Positions 62,326 through 64,000 of a DNA stretch of 64,000 bases are shown here, piece by piece; the first letter of the stretch is position 1, and each line of letters starts with the position of its first letter. The notes under the pieces were generated by a model that was not told the DNA's origin, made no database searches, and was given only the letters and a program-made list of their open reading frames with translations. This DNA comes from Ginsengibacter sp038239385. GTDB lineage: Bacteria > Bacteroidota > Bacteroidia > Chitinophagales > Chitinophagaceae. A program made the position numbers and the translations under genes. The stretch covers positions 62,001 to 126,000 of the forward strand of contig JBBSEV010000003.1 in assembly GCA_038239385.1 (NCBI GenBank), read 5' to 3'.

Positions 62326-62799
62326 TTACAACGTTTCCTTTATACTACCGCATGTTAGCATTGTGCTGCCGAAATACGGATTTTTGATCCTGTTTTCATT
62401 GGTTAACCACCAGGACTTTTTCATCGGGCAATAAGCTCCGTAAATTGTTTGTGATGAGAGTTTAATAGCTTTGGCCAAAGCGAACATATTTGTGGAGAAG
62501 TTCGCGAAGAATTGCCTTTGTTGATCTACGCCTTTGGCTTCTGAAATTAACCTTGCATCTTTCACCAGGGCATTTATGTTGCCTTCTGAAATTACTTTGT
62601 AATCAATACCATTGGCTGATTTTACAAACTGTTCAGCACTTGCTGAAGCGGACGTAGCGTTACCTGCTACAAGAGCATCTTTAATATTGTAGTATGAAGT
62701 GAGTAACCGTGATAGTTGGGTTTGTGTTGTACTGTCCTGGGCGAAACTTTGCGTGAACGCAGTTGCAAATATGGCAACTATAAAAAATAGCTTTTTCAT
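62326..62799 (-). CDS. DUF3347 periplasmic protein
   Basis: A 157-residue exported protein with a cleavable signal peptide (MKKLFFIVAIFATAFTQSFA). DUF3347 fold as in its neighbour: LLTSYYNIKDALVAGNATSA, FFANFSTNMFALAKAIKLSS and the metal-type ends GAYCPMKKSWWLTNENRIK and MLTCGSIKETL. No lipobox, so it is soluble where its paralogue is membrane-anchored. First gene after a hairpin that follows the HYC/CC/PP gene. Confidence 0.9.
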   Translation of the reverse strand: MKKLFFIVAIFATAFTQSFAQDSTTQTQLSRLLTSYYNIKDALVAGNATSASASAEQFVKSANGIDYKVISEGNINALVKDARLISEAKGVDQQRQFFANFSTNMFALAKAIKLSSQTIYGAYCPMKKSWWLTNENRIKNPYFGSTMLTCGSIKETL

Positions 62800-62838
62800 T
62801 TAATTGATTTGATTTAATGTTATAAGAATAATTACAGG

Positions 62839-62855
62839 CACGGTATCGAACCGTG
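62839..62855 (-). terminator. Hairpin between HYC/CC/PP gene and DUF3347 genes
   Basis: CACGGT-ATCGA-ACCGTG, 6-bp stem, 18 nt downstream of the HYC/CC/PP stop on the minus strand, without a T-tract. It may be a weak terminator or mRNA-processing site. Confidence 0.35.
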
Positions 62856-62872
62856 GAAAACATTAAACAAAA

Positions 62873-63322
62873 TCATATCTGAAAACTCTGGATAGCTATA
62901 CGGATGTCCTGTATCGGGGGATGGTGACTTCGGACAAAGTATTTGATGCTTACATTTTGCTGAGAAGAAAATAAAATATCAATATTGAAAAAAGTGGAAA
63001 TGAAGATTGTAAAAAATATAGTGGCAATATCTGTTGCGGATCGAGGAACTGACTTATCAAGCTGTGAAAACTTCGTTACTTTATCATTACAACAATTATC
63101 TTTCTCATCTTTAGTCTTATGATGATGACCTTTATTGTGATGCTCATGTTTTTTGCCATCTGCGTGTACATGCACAGCAATTTCAGTTGCTTCTTCATTG
63201 TGGTGATGCGAATTAAAACCCATATTAATTCCAACAGCACATGCAAAACCTATAATCGTATTCAATGAGAAAACGATTAGTAAGAGGGCTGCTTTTAATT
63301 GTATAGAATTATTTTTTATCAC
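62873..63322 (-). CDS. HYC_CC_PP-family metal-related protein
   Basis: A 149-residue exported protein with N-terminal hydrophobic segment (LKAALLLIVFSLNTIIGFAC), a His-rich stretch (SHHHNEEATEIAVHVHADGK, HEHHNKGHHHK), a vicinal cysteine pair in DEKDNCCNDKVTKFSQLDK and the C-terminal SHHPPIQDIRIAIQSFQI. His-rich region, CC and PP are the defining elements of this Bacteroidota family, found with copper/TonB genes. A periplasmic or membrane metal-binding role is expected. Upstream of DUF3347 genes in the copper island. Confidence 0.9.
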   Translation of the reverse strand: MIKNNSIQLKAALLLIVFSLNTIIGFACAVGINMGFNSHHHNEEATEIAVHVHADGKKHEHHNKGHHHKTKDEKDNCCNDKVTKFSQLDKSVPRSATDIATIFFTIFISTFFNIDILFSSQQNVSIKYFVRSHHPPIQDIRIAIQSFQI

Positions 63323-63424
63323 TACCAGCTTATAAAAGTAGAATTTATTTACAACATGCTTTTTTGCGAACGAATACGGCTTTGAAAGTTCTTAAAAGCA
63401 ATTGTACTATCGTATATCTTAATT

Positions 63425-64000
63425 TCAAAATAACAATGTTATTGCCATTACTGCACTCATACAAATCATTAATGAATCTTCCAATATTGTGATGGTGCTC
63501 ATAGGTAAATTAAATACTGCTCCAAGACAAGCACATTTAATTTTTCTTTTATTTAAAACACTTTGAAGTACTCCAATGATACTTACTGACATAACTACAA
63601 AAGTGATCGAGTTAGTAACCAAAGGATTGAACTTTAAAAAATAAGCTATCCCTAAACCTAATTCAATAAAAGCATATACATATCCCCAGGCTTTCCATTT
63701 CTTTGCGATAATATCATACATAATGTAGCTATCGGCAAACCCACGTACATCTAAAAATTTAAAAAAGGAAAACACTAAAAAGAAGCCAGCCATAAAATTT
63801 TGCATCCATAAATGCCAGTCAAAAAACCCCCTGCTCGCCTCTATTAAAAAAGTAAATCCGGTTATATATGCAAATACCAGAATAATAGGCTTATAAGTTG
63901 CAAACCATGATCTTGTTTTTTCTTCGCTTATTGCATGATGCATTCCACCGTCAGCTTCTGTAATGGTAAAATTGCCTGCATTCTGTAATGCAGTTTGCAA
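63425..64000 (-). CDS. MauE/DoxX-type membrane protein, N-terminus outside window (probable HMA fusion)
   Basis: 191 visible residues, cut at the right edge. Four membrane helices (PIILVFAYITGFTFLIEASR, FMAGFFLVFSFFKFLDVRGF, YAFIELGLGIAYFL, DSLMICMSAVMAITLLF) and KIKCACLGAVFNLPMSTITI, the MauE/methylamine-utilisation type Cys pair. The first residues LQTALQNAGNFTITEADGG look like the end of a heavy-metal-associated (HMA) domain, so the true start lies beyond 64000. HMA-MauE fusions are usual at the head of copper operons in this phylum. Confidence 0.85.
   Translation of the reverse strand: MQTALQNAGNFTITEADGGMHHAISEEKTRSWFATYKPIILVFAYITGFTFLIEASRGFFDWHLWMQNFMAGFFLVFSFFKFLDVRGFADSYIMYDIIAKKWKAWGYVYAFIELGLGIAYFLKFNPLVTNSITFVVMSVSIIGVLQSVLNKRKIKCACLGAVFNLPMSTITILEDSLMICMSAVMAITLLF

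Overview
The window is AT-rich and gene-dense DNA from a member of the Bacteroidota, most likely a Chitinophagaceae-type soil or water bacterium. The phylum follows from a SusC/SusD pair, a protein with a type IX secretion C-terminal tail, a periplasmic-propeller hybrid histidine kinase, HYC/CC/PP-type small metal proteins, near absence of Shine-Dalgarno sites and promoters of the TTTG/TAnnTTTG type. The family is inference. No rRNA, tRNA, CRISPR array or replication origin was seen.

Layout. 1-1926: minus-strand ArsR/SRPBCC (AHSA1) operon that has been partly duplicated, driven by a promoter carrying two ArsR-type palindromes. 2296-16040: polysaccharide utilisation locus with AraC regulator, arabinose/fucose isomerase-like enzyme, SusC, SusD, GH2 beta-galactosidase-like enzyme, a Tat-exported six-hairpin glycosidase-like protein and an SGNH esterase. 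16363-23275: inorganic sulfur locus with a persulfide dioxygenase-rhodanese fusion, TlpA thioredoxin, SoxB-like thiosulfohydrolase, two half-size YeeE/YedE transporters, a TauE/SafE permease and a Crp/Fnr regulator; four TGTGA-N6-TCACA-type palindromes in its promoter regions are the likely targets of that regulator. 23531-30290: three SAM methyltransferases alternating with three transporters, plus an overlooked 52-residue secreted ORF coupled to its neighbours. 30361-35895: T9SS surface protein, NarL-type response regulator and propeller histidine kinase. 36055-40076: SET-domain methyltransferase, small exported protein, His-rich-plug TonB receptor, DMT permease.

40077-46460 is an accessory, repeat-rich stretch: 21-bp tandem repeats, a 217-bp copy of the 3' end of the TonB receptor, a 64-bp hairpin repeat, an S15-type hydrolase, a HEPN-like protein, a REP-associated transposase between two inverted REP palindromes (one of which now encodes the tail of a neighbouring gene), and 54-bp direct repeats bounding a 2.4-kb block. 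46461-48291 is an mbnP-mbnH copper-protein pair. 48376-55554 holds housekeeping and accessory genes (Pr6Pr membrane protein, truncated receiver, Hsp20, Wzi-like porin, CPBP protease, S74 tail-chaperone protein with a homopolymer frameshift, iron-permease-like protein, beta-barrel).

55652-64000 is a copper-resistance island read from the minus strand: MauE/HMA (cut by the window edge), HYC/CC/PP protein, two DUF3347 proteins, a haem-binding protein, a CPH-type P1B ATPase, a multicopper oxidase fused to a CopB-like barrel, a DUF305 protein and a truncated four-helix-bundle Cys-rich copper-storage gene. Together with mbnPH and the His-rich TonB receptor, metal (copper) handling is the dominant accessory theme, next to sulfur oxidation.
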